From Capniomyces stellatus (lineage: Eukaryota > Kickxellomycota > Harpellomycetes > Harpellales > Legeriomycetaceae), in contig LUVW01000007.1 of assembly GCA_001661515.1 (NCBI GenBank), forward strand, positions 888,256 through 952,255: DNA of 64,000 nt, in the 5' to 3' direction. The first letter of the stretch is position 1. The number at the start of each line of letters is the position of its first letter. Position numbers and translations under genes: made by a program. The notes under the pieces are model-generated. The model did no database searches. It had not been told where the DNA came from and worked only from the letters and a program-made list of their open reading frames with translations. Positions 35,262 through 44,838 of this stretch are shown here, in pieces.

Positions 35262-37850
35262 TCTGTTTATTTATATTATATTTTTATAATTTTGTCTTTC
35301 CTTCCAACCTTCACAGTTACACTACTCTATGTTGTTTATTGTTTATCTTTGAGTAGTTTATTCCAAAGCAATACGCTATCAACAAAGTCCCTTATGCCTT
35401 TTGCGTGTTTACTTTTTTGCTTTTGGGCTTTCTTCCCCGAAATTATTTACTGGTTCTTAATTCCAGAAGTTGCCGATTTGTATACTTTTGAGCTCCGATT
35501 TTCGAATGATTCTCTAGCTCATTTATCAGCTACTGTACTCTATTTCTGCAAGCAAATACCAGCAGCAGAAATATACTTTTAATATCGTGCCGGTAAAACC
35601 AAGTTGAGTTAATAAGAATTGAAATTGAAATTCTTTGAGCGGCAAATGTTTGATTATCGATATGCTAGTTGCGCTGCAAGCAGACTGACCAGACTTTAGT
35701 GTTATTGCTAACATTCAAGATTAATCATCCCACTAAACTTACCTCACTATATTGTATTGATAGCTACAATTGCAGCTATAGCTATATTTACTATCGAGAC
35801 ACTCTTTCACGGATGTTTATAGGCAGCTCCAATCTCAAATACAATGGTTACGCGCACCAAAATTGGATATATAGATGGCGCTGTACGATTGATATCAATA
35901 AAACTAGCTATGCTCATCCAATTGGCCTCGATTGCCCCTTTAGTTATATTATTCTTGCTCCGTCGTTACTCTCGCTTTCTGCTGGCGTGCTATAGTATCA
36001 CAAGTGTCTTGTCTTCCGTTGCGATAATATTCCTTGGTCTAAAATATTCCTTGTTCTAAATTAAAACTCCAGCAACTGCTTTAAGCTCACAACTATTCTA
36101 CCTGTAAAATACACACTTGTCTGTGCGTTTTTTTGTATACGTGTAAGGTATGTATACTTGTGTGGTACGTGGCGTTGTGTTGTTATTACTTTTCTTTTGC
36201 ACAGGTAGTCTATCTAGCTAAATATTGTATTCGCGCTACTGTACTAATAGTCTTACTATCTGATATTTGTCATTAACAAAAGTGCTCGTGTTTTAAAAGG
36301 ACTTTGTTTTTTACTTATTCTGTTTTAAGCTCTATTATTTCATTTTAACCAGAAACAAAAACAAAAACAAAAACAATATAATCCAACTTTTTTTTTTTTT
36401 GAAAATTGTTTTACACGATTACTATACTTTGCCTTTCCAAAAGGCATTTATAAATGTTTGTTTTTTGGTGAATTTTCCTGGAGTTCATCCAACTACATCA
36501 ATTTCCACGCTTTCTGCCAATATACATTGGGTTGAGCTCAAGCACTTTTAATTTATAATGTTTATTATTCAATGAACAAAGATAAAACACCCAAGTCTGA
36601 ATAATAAATAACAAAAAGCATATAATCATCTATCGTTGCCGACGAATATTTGGGTGGTTTGAAGTTCCAATTGGCCAAACAACTATGCGTTTTCAAAGTC
36701 GTTTTTGGTTTCTATTTGTCCTTTTTTAACTGCTGTTTGTAAAGAAAAAATTGAAAAAAAGCTTGACAAAAAACAATAATAAAGTAGCATTTTTTGTCTA
36801 ATTACACAAGCAAAACGCATTTATTAGCCTCAACTAATCATGCGAAACACACGCGCAACTTTTGTTTAATTCAATGATTTTTCATTTCATCATTTTTTTT
36901 TTCTTTCGTTCTTTTCACTTTTTTCTTGTTAAATTATTTTTTATTTACTATCTCAAGCAAACCCATTTGAAGAGAAAAGCAAAAGAAAAAATAAGTTCAA
37001 TGATTTTAGAATTGGTTTCGGTGAATTTTACTGTTTTTATGCTGTTTTTATTTGCTAATTTGAATTTTATCTCTATGATCAACACAATTTATTGCCAATC
37101 ACCGCATTGTTGTAAATGGAAGGGGTGTTAAAAAAAATATTTCAATCAAATGTCATTTGCAGCCGAGTAACTCCAACCAAATTGCCAGTTTTGCAAACTG
37201 GAACATTCCATTGTTGTTTTTGAAGCAATAAACAAATTTAAAAAAAATAACGACATATATCTACAGAAAGAGATAGAAAAAAAAAGCAATGGCATAACTT
37301 GCTGGCAGAGTTACTTTATTCCAAACCATTAATTTGTGTTTATATTGGTTCATTTAGCATTTTACGTAAACCCAGGCCATTGCTACCTTCTTCAGATGCG
37401 AATGCAAAGATCGATTTCATAATTGATACAACTTGCAACTAAATACCACCCAAAAATATCTTATCCAACAACAACAAAAAAAATGATAATATTGTTCTGG
37501 GTTAAGAAAGTCGACAAACAAGCCAACTAAAAGGTATTGCTACCCCTATTTTGATACCGAAATCCGAGCAGCAAAAATATAACCAAGCAAAACAACACTA
37601 TTAGCCACCAATTGTATCGAATAAATGAAAAGGTAAGTTTAAAGCTAGTGGCTACCCACTAGAAACCCGGTGCAATCAACGCACAGCATATACCGGCCCA
37701 ATTGAACTCTTGGCTCAACTTATTGTTGTGAGTAGTTTGTATCTATAGTTAAAATTTACATCCGGCAATGACTATTACATACAAACCAGATATAGTCACA
37801 TTAAAGTAAAAGGTATAACCAACTACTGTCTACAAAATCAAAAAAAAAAA
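35262..37850. other. Intergenic region between two leftward genes
   Basis: About 2.6 kb separating the APSES factor's 5' end from the 3' end of the ecdysoneless gene. Mostly A+T rich with poly-T runs and an ACAAAA repeat at 36354-36375. One ATG-started small membrane-protein-like frame (35844-36059) is listed separately; other frames lack an ATG. Confidence 0.6.
35844..36059 (+). CDS. Possible small two-TM membrane protein (71 aa), unrecognised
   Basis: An ATG-started frame encoding two hydrophobic stretches separated by a basic turn: KLAMLIQLASIAPLVILFLL, then RRYSR, then LLACYSITSVLSSVAIIFLG. A positive-inside hairpin topology is plausible. I recognise no family. It would be divergent from the APSES factor gene. 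The codons are A+T rich like the surroundings, so it may be chance. Confidence 0.28.
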   Translation: MVTRTKIGYIDGAVRLISIKLAMLIQLASIAPLVILFLLRRYSRFLLACYSITSVLSSVAIIFLGLKYSLF

Positions 37851-40007
37851 TTAATCTTTGGGAGGTGCAAACCCAAATTGGCTGAACAGAACTCCAGCTG
37901 GGCCTGGTAACCCTTGCTGCGATTTAAAAGAATCGATGAGATTTTTGACAAGATTCACATCTACGTCTACATTCGATAAAGGTCCGCCATAACCCTCACC
38001 CCCGTTGCCACTATCACTATCACCATCGCTATCACCGCTACCATCTTCATCCACACTACTGCCACCCTCGTCGTCTGTATCAATTTTGGAAAACCTTACA
38101 CCTGTACTGTTTTTAGCACCTCGTGCTGGGTTTGTGCCATTGCTGTTCAAAACACCAGTGCCATGTTTTGTTTTAGCACTCTTGGATTCGCGTTTTCGCG
38201 AAACAAACGATTCTGATATTGTTGTCTTTGATAGCTCTGACTCCATCGACCTCATAGCGCTATCAAACTCGTCCGATTCATTATTACCACCAACGTCAAA
38301 CTCAGAATCTAAACCAGCCCCGAGCAGCTGGCTTAGTGACTCAAAAACGGACTTGGGGTCGATATCGATTTCTTCATCTGAGCCTTCTATATCGTCGTCG
38401 TCGTCTCCAGCCACGCCTCTTTTGACTGATGACGATCCAAACTTTCTGGACCCATCATTGGTAGCACCGTCTATGTCATCACCATTGTCATTGTCGTCAT
38501 CATCACTATAACCTTCGTCGGCATAATCCTTGTTTACAAACTCTGCACCTTCATAACTAGTGTCTGTATTTAAAAACGACTGGATGTTATGGATAACCTG
38601 GCGCAGGTTGTTTGCAGACTCCTTCTCCTCAAAAGTGAAGCTTTCAAACTCTGAACCCTGCTTTTCTTTGCTTTCGTCTGAAAACATGGTGTCCTTTTTC
38701 ATTTTTGCTTCTGTAGTTTGTAGAATCTCGTCTAGTTGCTCTGGCGAAATAACCATCCAGCTATCATCGTCCTCGGCTTCCACCGTTTTTTTATTTTTAA
38801 ACTCCTCCAGATTTACCTCGTTTGATAAAATTCTGTCAATGACCACCGCTGCAGCCTCGTTAGCTGATTCTTCGTCACTGTGCCCACTTTTGGGTCCGTG
38901 CTGAGTGTTAAAGAAGTGGGTCTCGGCAAATCTCAGTTTCTCATTGTATCTGACAGTATTTGGCAACGCAGTTCCAAAGAACCCCAACGACCCAAGCCTT
39001 GTTGTGTATTTTTTTAGCTCTAGCTTGTAGGATGAGTCTTCACTAGTTCCAGATTTAGCATTGTTCGAGTAAAGTACCTCAAAGCCACAGGTAATCTTCA
39101 TTCCCATTAGCGCCGCATTATAATCAGTGCTATCTACGCCCGGAAGTTGAAACAGCAGCGGCGGCTTGAATTCCTGGTTCATAAGCTTGGCATACTGTGC
39201 TCTATTGAACTTCACCAACGCCTTTACCATGTTTTTAGGGTTGAATTTGGTCATCTTTTGGCAAACCTGTAGCGTGATTGGGTCTCTCAAGTAAAAACAA
39301 TCCGTGGCCTTGGACACCAGTTGCGGCATAGCGTTTAAAACAACGGCAAGATTCTCTGGAACAACACAAAACGCTTTGTGGTTGATCTCACCAATTTCAG
39401 CAGGAAAACGCGCAACCCGTGACTCTATAATCGATGTAACTCGCTTATCTGCTGTATCCACACTATTGTCGTTGACTATTAAGACGGCTTCTTCAATACC
39501 CATACCTGCACTTTTCACCTTTCTCCCATCTCTTTGCGGGTAGCTTAATGGGATTATGTGTATTTTGCCTTTGCTTATAAATACTCTATTTTTGCTGTTT
39601 TCTGGCGACAACCAAGCCGGAATTTCCATGGCCGCTTCAGCAAGCAGAAACTCTCCATCATTGTCAACCACGCTTATGACTATCTCTGGAAATTTCTTTG
39701 ATATCTCAATTAGAAGCCACACTATTAGCCATTCATCGTCGATTGAATCCCCGAAGCATACTTTTCCTCGTATATCATACTGTCCCCTTGTGCTACTATC
39801 TATTATAAAATCCATTGATTCTTGATTCCATATAAATCCAGCCGTTTGTGTCTCAACGTATTCCAGAATTTGTGCTTGCAGCACTTCTACCAAAGAGCAT
39901 AACGATCTGCTCTGCTCCTGTGCAGTCTGATTCGTTTTCTGAGCTAAACCATGTGTGTGCAATACATATTTTATATAATTCTCTTCAAAGTTATTCTCTT
40001 CAAACAT
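37851..40007 (-). CDS. Ecdysoneless / SGT1 (suppressor of GCR two) homologue
   Basis: A 718-residue single-exon gene of the Pfam SGT1/ecdysoneless family, whose members support cell-cycle progression and pre-mRNA splicing (Prp8 biogenesis) in animals and fission yeast. Family blocks are clear: CFGDSIDDEWLIVWLLIEIS, DNDGEFLLAEAAMEIPAWL, SPENSKNRVFISKGKIHIIP, FPAEIGEINHKAFCVVPENL, CFYLRDPITLQVCQKMTKF and GMKITCGFEVL. The C-terminal half is acidic and low in complexity, with a WMVISPEQLDEIL motif, and ends with DVNLVKNLIDSFKSQQGLPG, the conserved closing motif. Length is a little over that of the human protein. An ACGCGT element lies 180 nt upstream of the start. Confidence 0.92.
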   Translation of the reverse strand: MFEENNFEENYIKYVLHTHGLAQKTNQTAQEQSRSLCSLVEVLQAQILEYVETQTAGFIWNQESMDFIIDSSTRGQYDIRGKVCFGDSIDDEWLIVWLLIEISKKFPEIVISVVDNDGEFLLAEAAMEIPAWLSPENSKNRVFISKGKIHIIPLSYPQRDGRKVKSAGMGIEEAVLIVNDNSVDTADKRVTSIIESRVARFPAEIGEINHKAFCVVPENLAVVLNAMPQLVSKATDCFYLRDPITLQVCQKMTKFNPKNMVKALVKFNRAQYAKLMNQEFKPPLLFQLPGVDSTDYNAALMGMKITCGFEVLYSNNAKSGTSEDSSYKLELKKYTTRLGSLGFFGTALPNTVRYNEKLRFAETHFFNTQHGPKSGHSDEESANEAAAVVIDRILSNEVNLEEFKNKKTVEAEDDDSWMVISPEQLDEILQTTEAKMKKDTMFSDESKEKQGSEFESFTFEEKESANNLRQVIHNIQSFLNTDTSYEGAEFVNKDYADEGYSDDDDNDNGDDIDGATNDGSRKFGSSSVKRGVAGDDDDDIEGSDEEIDIDPKSVFESLSQLLGAGLDSEFDVGGNNESDEFDSAMRSMESELSKTTISESFVSRKRESKSAKTKHGTGVLNSNGTNPARGAKNSTGVRFSKIDTDDEGGSSVDEDGSGDSDGDSDSGNGGEGYGGPLSNVDVDVNLVKNLIDSFKSQQGLPGPAGVLFSQFGFAPPKD

Positions 40008-41114
40008 TATTCCTGTACTTTGCCTTTGGTGTCTTTTTTATCAAATATTCTCTGTTGTAACTTATTCTTGGCTTTCCAAAGTGATGGGATTAGGATCGCT
40101 TTTTTACTCAGTATCAAGAAGAAGATAGAATATTTACCAAGCGCTTGCGTTCGTAAAATATCACCAAACCGCACCAACAACAGAAAACGCGTGTATCGTT
40201 GAGCTAGTTTTTTTTTTAAAAAAAAAAAAACGCCAAGCACTTTTATTGTGTTAAATCCGGGCAACGTTTAATTAAAAAAGAGTAAACCTCAATTTAAACG
40301 GCAGTGGTTTGCTGTTTTACTCTTGAAGCTCGTGTTTGCTGTATAGGCCTTTTGGCTTGACTAAAAGTGATTCGTATCAATATATAGATTTTTATTTTGG
40401 TATTTTGGTATTTTTTGAGTATTGTCAAAAAATAAATATAAATACGAAAAGTGTAAAATGGATTTCAGTAAGAATAAAGAAAATTTCACCAAAGTTTCTG
40501 ATGAAAGATTCATTAATTTTTTTCTTTTTTACTAACTAGATTTTAGTTTTTCCATTCAATTTACTGTATTGTTCTCACTGAATCGACTCCAGTTGGGTTT
40601 GGGCTTTCAATTATTTATCTTTATTCTGGTACAAAAAGTCAATCAAATACGAATAAATAAACACATACTCGCTATATTATGTCGGCGATATTCCATCCCA
40701 AACTGTAAATATACTTGTGCCTTCCTATTCGCCTAATAAGATTATATACTTTATGCCTGCTGTCTTGGCAGTGAAATTGAGTTCATATGGAATGTGTTAA
40801 TCAGCAGCACAGAAAATCATGGCGAGTTTATTGGTACCATGACGCATAGTAGGTGCGCATCGCTGGCTTGTCAAGCTTTAAACAATGTGCGGTGCATTTC
40901 CAAGTGTTACGACTGGGTTTACATACTTGTATCGCCCGATAAAGACAATATATGGGCGGTTATTGTTATTTATCAAATAATTAAAAGCGTTTATTTTGTA
41001 TGTTGAAAAACTTAAACAAAAACAACCAACTAAAAAACAACCAACAAGACTAATCTCAGTGCAACAAGTAGTGGCGGGTGTAAAGAAAAGGATACTACCC
41101 CAACTGTAAATCAT
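40008..41114. other. Intergenic region between ecdysoneless and calmodulin-like genes
   Basis: About 1.1 kb. Contains the promoter of the ecdysoneless gene, including one ACGCGT, and a run of As and Ts near 40210-40230. No credible coding frame; short frames lack ATG context or similarity. Confidence 0.65.
40187..40192. promoter_or_regulatory. ACGCGT (MCB-like) element upstream of the ecdysoneless gene
   Basis: The palindromic hexamer ACGCGT sits 180 nt upstream of the ATG at 40007, in the sequence AAAACGCGTG. ACGCGT is the known MBF target in yeasts, and an APSES-type factor is encoded nearby. One hexamer alone could be chance. Confidence 0.3.
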
Positions 41115-41558
41115 TTATTTTGTCATAATAATCTTGACGAATTCTTCATAAGAAATTGATCCATCACCGCTTACATCGGATTCGTGGATCAATTCTTTGG
41201 CCTCAGCTTCAGTCAGCTTCTCTCCTATGGCGGCAAAAATACCAATAAGTCCATTGGAGTCGATTCTTCCATTAACCTGGAACATTTGGAAGGATTCAGA
41301 GAGTTGCTCCTCGTTGTCACTGTTCTTCATCTTGCGGCTCATCATTTCAAGGAACTCTTTGGTGTCAATTTTTCCGTCGCCTTTGGTGTTGACTTCCTTG
41401 ATCATATCTTTCAATTCCTCCTCTGAATGGCTAAGCTTGAATGAGGACATGACGGTTTTGATATCTTCAATGGTGATTGAACCACTGTTATCCTTGTCGA
41501 AGACCTTGAATGCGCCTTGGAGTTCAGAAAGTTGGACTTCGGTAAAGTTTGCAGCCAT
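41115..41558 (-). CDS. Calmodulin-like EF-hand protein with a damaged third EF hand
   Basis: A 147-residue calcium-binding regulator with the calmodulin layout of four EF hands. The start MAANFTEVQLSELQGAF is chosen because it aligns with the calmodulin N-terminus; an in-frame upstream extension (to 41645) is hydrophobic and probably 5' leader. EF1 has a canonical loop, DKDNSGSITIED. EF2 has Asn at position 1, NTKGDGKIDTKE. EF3 reads FQVNGRIDSNGL, two residues too short and without the first Asp, so it should not bind calcium. EF4 is canonical, DVSGDGSISYEE. The central linker RKMKNSDNEEQLSESFQMF matches calmodulin. It has no intron. It is probably a diverged paralogue rather than the organism's main calmodulin. 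Confidence 0.88.
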   Translation of the reverse strand: MAANFTEVQLSELQGAFKVFDKDNSGSITIEDIKTVMSSFKLSHSEEELKDMIKEVNTKGDGKIDTKEFLEMMSRKMKNSDNEEQLSESFQMFQVNGRIDSNGLIGIFAAIGEKLTEAEAKELIHESDVSGDGSISYEEFVKIIMTK

Positions 41559-43174
41559 TTTCAAAAAAAATAGTGATAGTATATAAATTCTTATTACAAC
41601 GAGTGAGTTAACAAAAATAAACAGGGAAAGGTGGTGTTTGTCCAAACTGTGTATTTTTTAAACTGATGGTTAATTAAGGTTTCCTTTATGTTTACTACAA
41701 CTTGAGAGCTATTTCGCTTATTTTTAATTTTTGATTTCTGATTCTTTTTTTTTTTTCAAGGCTCTTTTTTCCTTTTAGTTCCTTTATGAACCTAATCTAA
41801 GCTTGGTTTGTTAGCAAAAAAAAAATAAAAATAAAAAATAGAACGTTGTTGGGTTTTTAGTAACGATAAAAAAGTAGAATATTTGTAGTAAAAATAATAG
41901 ATTTGGGATATTTTATTTGATGGTGATGAGCAGCAATTGGATAAAAAGCCAAGTTAACTACATGAAACATTTATTATTTACATAAATTGACGAGATACTG
42001 ATTCTTACTCGCCATCTGCAATTCCTTTTTTTTTCACCCATTCAAAACATGGCTTTTATGCGACGAAAGCATTTCAAATCAATCCAAGAGGTTCCGACTT
42101 GGTATCAATTTTAAATGAGCACTTATGATAAGGATGCTAAAGCACTATTATTTTATTTTTTTGAATTTGAATTTGAATTTGAATTTGCTAAAGAAATTGT
42201 ATAGTTTTGTAAACGTGGTAAAAGGGATAAAAGCATAGAACGGGTTTATCGATCTTGAAAAATCTAGTTTGATTGCACTAGTGAAAATATTTGTCTCGAC
42301 TCTTTAATTTAATCCAAGTAAAGTCTCCGTTTATTTTTCGCAGGCTTAATGCCAGATTTACCATAAATACTGAAGAACAACGAAATAATCTGGTTCATGT
42401 TGAACAATCCAGAATTTATTGGCCATTCTGAATTGTAGAAATTACCCGTGTTTACCAATATACTAACTTTCAAATCTCCAGTATTGATGGAAACATGATT
42501 CCGATTATTTAACGAGCTTTATTGCCGAGAATAGCATTCCTTACTCTTTCCAAGATGCGTTGGCTTTTTATACTGATTGCAGCAGCATTAGAAAATACTT
42601 TGAAACCTTCTCCTGATAAATAGCAGAAGCTCCAAAGCCAATACAACTAAACCCCCCAATCGTTCCTGACGTAACATGATGGTACGAATTTGAGCTTTAT
42701 TAATTAGTGGAGTTTGCGCTGAGCGTTTATTTATTATTTTTTAAAAAAAAGTTGGTCATAGTTGAATATAAAATAATGATTAGCCAAATGCTAACTGAGT
42801 TTTGTTTAGGATAGATCCTAATTATGTAAAGACTATTCTCAAAAAGAAACAAATTCCTTAGCGAAGAAAGAAAAAAAACACACCGAGTAACTCGCTAGTA
42901 ATGAGGCCGACAGGAATAATAAAACTTGAACACTTGATAAAAGTACCAACGGAGGTATAACTGCGAAATAATAATTACAATATACATAAAATAACAACCC
43001 ATACAAAACAAAACATGAAATAAGATAAAACCCTCCGAAAAACACACCATCTATTGTAACTGTGCCAATTTCGCAGGGTTAAGCACCTTTTTTTCAGGAT
43101 AATTGATTGATTAATAAGTTTATTACAAAACATAACCATGATGACAGTCTACCCAAACAAAATATAAATAAAAG

Positions 43175-43183
43175 TATATAAAG
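43175..43183 (+). promoter_or_regulatory. TATA-like element facing right
   Basis: TATATAAAG, 50 nt upstream of an ATG at 43233 that opens a 70-codon Cys-rich frame. It may drive a small or non-coding transcript antisense to the 43311-43559 frame. Confidence 0.3.
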
Positions 43184-43310
43184 GCGCAGAAACAGCTGGT
43201 GATAGCTACATTTCAAAGCACTGGCGGTAATTATGTATATAGCCAAAGCATCGTGCACACAGTATAGCTTTACAAAGTGTTCAGTTGTTTATATAATATC
43301 TATACGCATA

Positions 43311-43559
43311 TCACTCTTTGGCAACGTATACCTGGCTGCGACGTCGAAGACCGTTTGGCCATGCGCTTGGTGTGCTTGTGTTTGCCTTCTCAAAAATAGC
43401 ACACTCATTCTGACCTTGCTCAGCCCGAGAGTCTTCGTTGTATAGCCTTTCTTGCTTAGAGTCATTGGGGCATTCAAGCTCAGAGTCATCCATGCAATGA
43501 TCTTTGATGTCAAGCGCCTTTGATTTAAACGTGTCGTTTAATTTGCGTAAGCTTATCAT
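43311..43559 (-). CDS. Possible small hydrophilic protein (82 aa), unrecognised
   Basis: An ATG-started frame rich in charged residues (MISLRKLNDTFKSKALDIK at the N-terminus, LRRRSQVYVAKE at the end), with a base composition richer in G+C than its surroundings. No family recognised. A CAG-GTATAC near its end could be a splice donor. An overlapping plus-strand frame (43233-43445) sits 50 nt after a TATA box, so the true transcript direction is unsettled. Confidence 0.32.
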   Translation of the reverse strand: MISLRKLNDTFKSKALDIKDHCMDDSELECPNDSKQERLYNEDSRAEQGQNECAIFEKANTSTPSAWPNGLRRRSQVYVAKE

Positions 43560-44264
43560 AGTGGAATTCCGGTTGCTTTAGCTTATTTAGTATGGTTTGC
43601 TTACAGGTTGTGTATATCTACAAAGGTTTCGAACTAGAAGGTTGCTTTTAACAAAAGAGTTGTCCAAGTATATGGTGTTTGTGGTTTGGAAATAAATACC
43701 CAAATCTATAATATACCATGTTTAAATACAGGCTGCACTTTGGGATTTATGGTTTAAAGTCTAGGCTGCAATAACACGTGGATCTTTTCAGTCAATAGCC
43801 AAAGTAGTATATACGTAAATATCAATAACGATGCGGGGCATCAAAACAATTAAAACTCTTTTGTTGTTGCCATTGCATATAATCTGTTGAGATTTTCGAT
43901 ACGAGAGTTGGTTTTGGTTTGATGAGACATTTTGTGTTTTAATAGGCGAATGCGGTATTTAAATCTGTGCCACTGGAACCAAAAATCTCGAGTTTGTTTA
44001 ATAGGAAAAACAAAAATCTCGACTTGGTTCAAGTCTCTTTGTGTAAGTGATAGGCAAACTAGTTTATGGATTTGATATACAAGATATTTTTGGATCGACA
44101 AAACCGCCAGCTTTGACCAAATATTAATTATAAATAAATGGTCATAGTGCAAACACAAAAGAAGAATGAAAAAAAATAAAAAATAAAAGAACGATTATTT
44201 GTGCACAAGCTAAAACCAAATTACAACTTTGCAAGTAAAATGCAAAAAAATATAAAAAAGAATT

Positions 44265-44336
44265 GGGGACTCCGAGGATTGAACTCGGGACCGTACGAAC
44301 TTCAGTCGCACGCTCTCCCAGCTGAGCTAAGTCCCC
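44265..44336 (-). tRNA. tRNA-Phe: tRNA-Phe (anticodon GAA)
   Basis: On the minus strand the sequence folds as a 72-nt cloverleaf. It has a 7-bp acceptor stem GGGGACT/AGTCCCC, D arm GCTC...GAGC, and a 5-bp anticodon stem around loop CTGAAGT with anticodon GAA. The T arm is CCGAG-TTCAATC-CTCGG. No intron. Runs of Ts follow immediately on the minus strand, fitting a Pol III terminator. The discriminator base would be A. The flanks AATT on both sides could extend the acceptor stem pairing. Confidence 0.95.
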
Positions 44337-44838
44337 AATTATTTTTTTTCAAGTTCGTTTATTATTATATGAATTACAAAAATCAATAAAATGAATGTTA
44401 TTCTACCAACACAGACCAAGTTCAGTAACCTGTATTTGACCAGAAAACAAAACGACTCTATTAGCCAGTCCCCCCTTTGAGGCTCAGACGCAAAAAGCAA
44501 AAAAAAAAGTAAACGCTAGTATTATTTCAAATCTCTATTCTAAAGTATGGTTTGACGGCAGAATTGGCGGTATTTATATTTATCTTTAAGCAGTATGTAC
44601 ATTTTATGGTGAAAAAGCTGACCATATCACAAGTAAACACAGCACTTGTCAATTGATTTTCGTGGATTCAAAAAGGTGATTTCTGCAAAGAAAAAAAAAT
44701 ATCAAATAATCATAATTAAGGTAAAAGTAGTAACAGCTAAATACAACCAAAGCAAAATGAAACAGAGAAATGGTATTCAAAAAAAACTAAGCTGACTCAA
44801 ACTACTGGCTGAACCGAATAGACTGAGGTAAAGCAAGA
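44337..44838. other. Intergenic region between tRNA-Phe and the S1P lyase
   Basis: About 500 nt, no gene. It contains one copy of a 19-nt motif shared with the LINE relic near 47330 (see repeats). Confidence 0.7.
44448..44477. repeat. Copy 1 of a short dispersed repeat shared with the LINE relic
   Basis: AAAACGACTCTATTAGCCA is identical to a block at 47327-47345, and both copies are followed by a C-rich run and TT. On the minus strand both read W-L-I-E-S-F in one frame, which suggests a fragment of the same mobile element. Confidence 0.6.

Larger units (their letters stand above)
41559..44264. other. Intergenic region between the calmodulin-like gene and tRNA-Phe
   Basis: About 2.7 kb, A+T rich, with a (TTGAAT)n tract at 42161-42187. 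Several open frames exist but only one, on the minus strand at 43311-43559, has coding-like composition. A TATA box at 43175-43183 faces right. Confidence 0.6.

Noticed and set aside
35292..35582. Hydrophobic 96-codon plus-strand frame upstream of the APSES factor
   Set aside because: No ATG at its start, composition typical of T-rich intergenic DNA, and no recognisable family.
42839..43045. Minus-strand hydrophobic 68-codon frame
   Set aside because: No in-frame ATG; Phe/Leu/Tyr richness is expected from T-rich DNA.
43850..44158. Minus-strand 102-codon frame
   Set aside because: Starts at a non-ATG codon, contains an internal near-duplicate A+T-rich segment, and lacks splice signals or family resemblance.
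44201..44389. Plus-strand 62-codon open frame across the tRNA
   Set aside because: Its core (RGLNSGPYELQSHALPAELSP) is the antisense translation of tRNA-Phe, a well-known kind of spurious protein.
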